Part shown: one piece after another, positions 5,726 through 5,979 of the stretch
How the letters are laid out: each line of letters starts with the position of its first letter
How positions within the stretch are numbered: the stretch's first letter is position 1
From: Planctomycetota bacterium
Lineage (GTDB): Bacteria > Planctomycetota > Phycisphaerae > Phycisphaerales > SM1A02
Length of the DNA stretch: 5,979 nucleotides
Direction: 5' to 3'
NCBI GenBank assembly: GCA_027295435.1
Contig: JAPUKX010000050.1
Span: 1-5,979 of the forward strand
Made by a program: the position numbers and the translations under genes
The notes under the pieces: model-generated
What the model was told of the DNA's origin: nothing
Seen by the model: the letters and a program-made list of their open reading frames with translations, nothing else
Database searches by the model: none

Positions 5726-5979
5726 CTACGGCCGAAAGTCCAGTTGTTCAACTTTCCCCAGGACCGCGGTGGAGATGTTGGCCAGGTGCGAGGAGACGCG
5801 CTTGTAGTGCCTCGCCAGCAGAGAATAGGCCACCGCTTCATGCGTCTGGATGCTCGTCTGGTCAACAAGCAACTGCTCGATGACCTGGTCGCAATCATCC
5901 CCGATGGCATCGGCTTTCGCGATCGCCTCCTTGGCCGCTTGCGGGTCGGAATCCCGGAAGGCCTTGCTCACCATCGTGA
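5726..5979 (-). CDS. PhoU-like protein, C-terminal fragment (N-terminus off the right edge)
   Basis: The minus-strand frame is open to the window edge and ends with TAG at 5728-5726, so at least 84 codons of the C-terminus are present. An ATG at 5974 exists, but the frame continues past it and the real start lies outside. The sequence is nearly all alpha-helical. It fits the second half of a PhoU three-helix bundle: a helix with 'AFRDSDPQAAKEAIAKADAI', a second helix around 'DQVIEQLL', and a last helix with 'LLARHYKRVSSHLANIST'. PhoU proteins regulate phosphate uptake and PhoR signalling; PhoU domains also occur at the C-terminus of Na+/phosphate cotransporters. The usual ERIGDHATNIAE metal-binding motif reads YKRVSSHLANIS here, lacking the acidic residues in this copy. 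Its position just upstream of mgtE suggests co-transcription, but without the rest of the protein the subtype cannot be fixed. Confidence 0.75.
   Translation of the reverse strand, partial: TMVSKAFRDSDPQAAKEAIAKADAIGDDCDQVIEQLLVDQTSIQTHEAVAYSLLARHYKRVSSHLANISTAVLGKVEQLDFRP

Overview
This 5,979-bp window is GC-rich bacterial chromosome with ordinary, densely packed genes. It most likely comes from a member of the Planctomycetota (possibly a Phycisphaerae-type lineage). The lineage clue is the left-edge gene, whose N-terminus carries a CxxCGYxLxGL...CPECG zinc ribbon fused to membrane helices, an architecture I associate with that phylum. The rest (MoxR ATPase, MgtE, Hpt, PhoU-like protein) is widespread and does not narrow the host further. 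The assignment is inference, not proof.

Layout. Positions 1-678 (minus strand) hold the N-terminal 226 codons of a zinc-ribbon membrane protein that runs off the left edge. A 113-bp divergent intergenic region follows, with a convincing extended -10 element (TGGTATACT) for the plus-strand gene. Positions 792-1724 (plus) encode a MoxR-family AAA+ ATPase. After a 174-bp gap comes an unrecognised protein with about six membrane helices (1899-2816, plus). A 114-bp convergent intergenic region holds two hairpin-forming inverted repeats. Everything from 2931 to the right edge is on the minus strand. Read in transcription order it is: the C-terminal end of a PhoU-like protein (5979-5726), the magnesium channel MgtE (5675-4152), hypoxanthine phosphoribosyltransferase Hpt (4075-3530), and a bacterial PH-domain membrane protein (3533-2931) that overlaps hpt by four bases (GTGA).

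How the genes relate. The minus-strand block looks like two transcription units that may partly read through. phoU-like and mgtE are 50 bp apart. hpt and the PH-domain gene are translationally coupled and have their own sigma-70-like promoter (ATGACA-16 bp-TATACA) in the 76-bp gap after mgtE. That promoter lies so close to the hpt GTG that the mRNA would be almost leaderless. Between the PhoU stop and mgtE there is a possible 15-codon leader ORF whose TGA overlaps the mgtE GTG start. On the plus strand, the MoxR ATPase lacks its usual immediate DUF58/VWA partner and is followed instead by the unknown membrane protein.

I see no rRNA, tRNA, CRISPR array, insertion sequence, phage gene or recognisable defence system, and nothing I could honestly present as a new system. 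The points most worth checking are the possible mgtE leader ORF, the near-leaderless hpt promoter, the unusual Hpt active-site loops, the PhoU-like protein lacking the second acidic metal-binding motif, and the MoxR/unknown membrane protein pairing.
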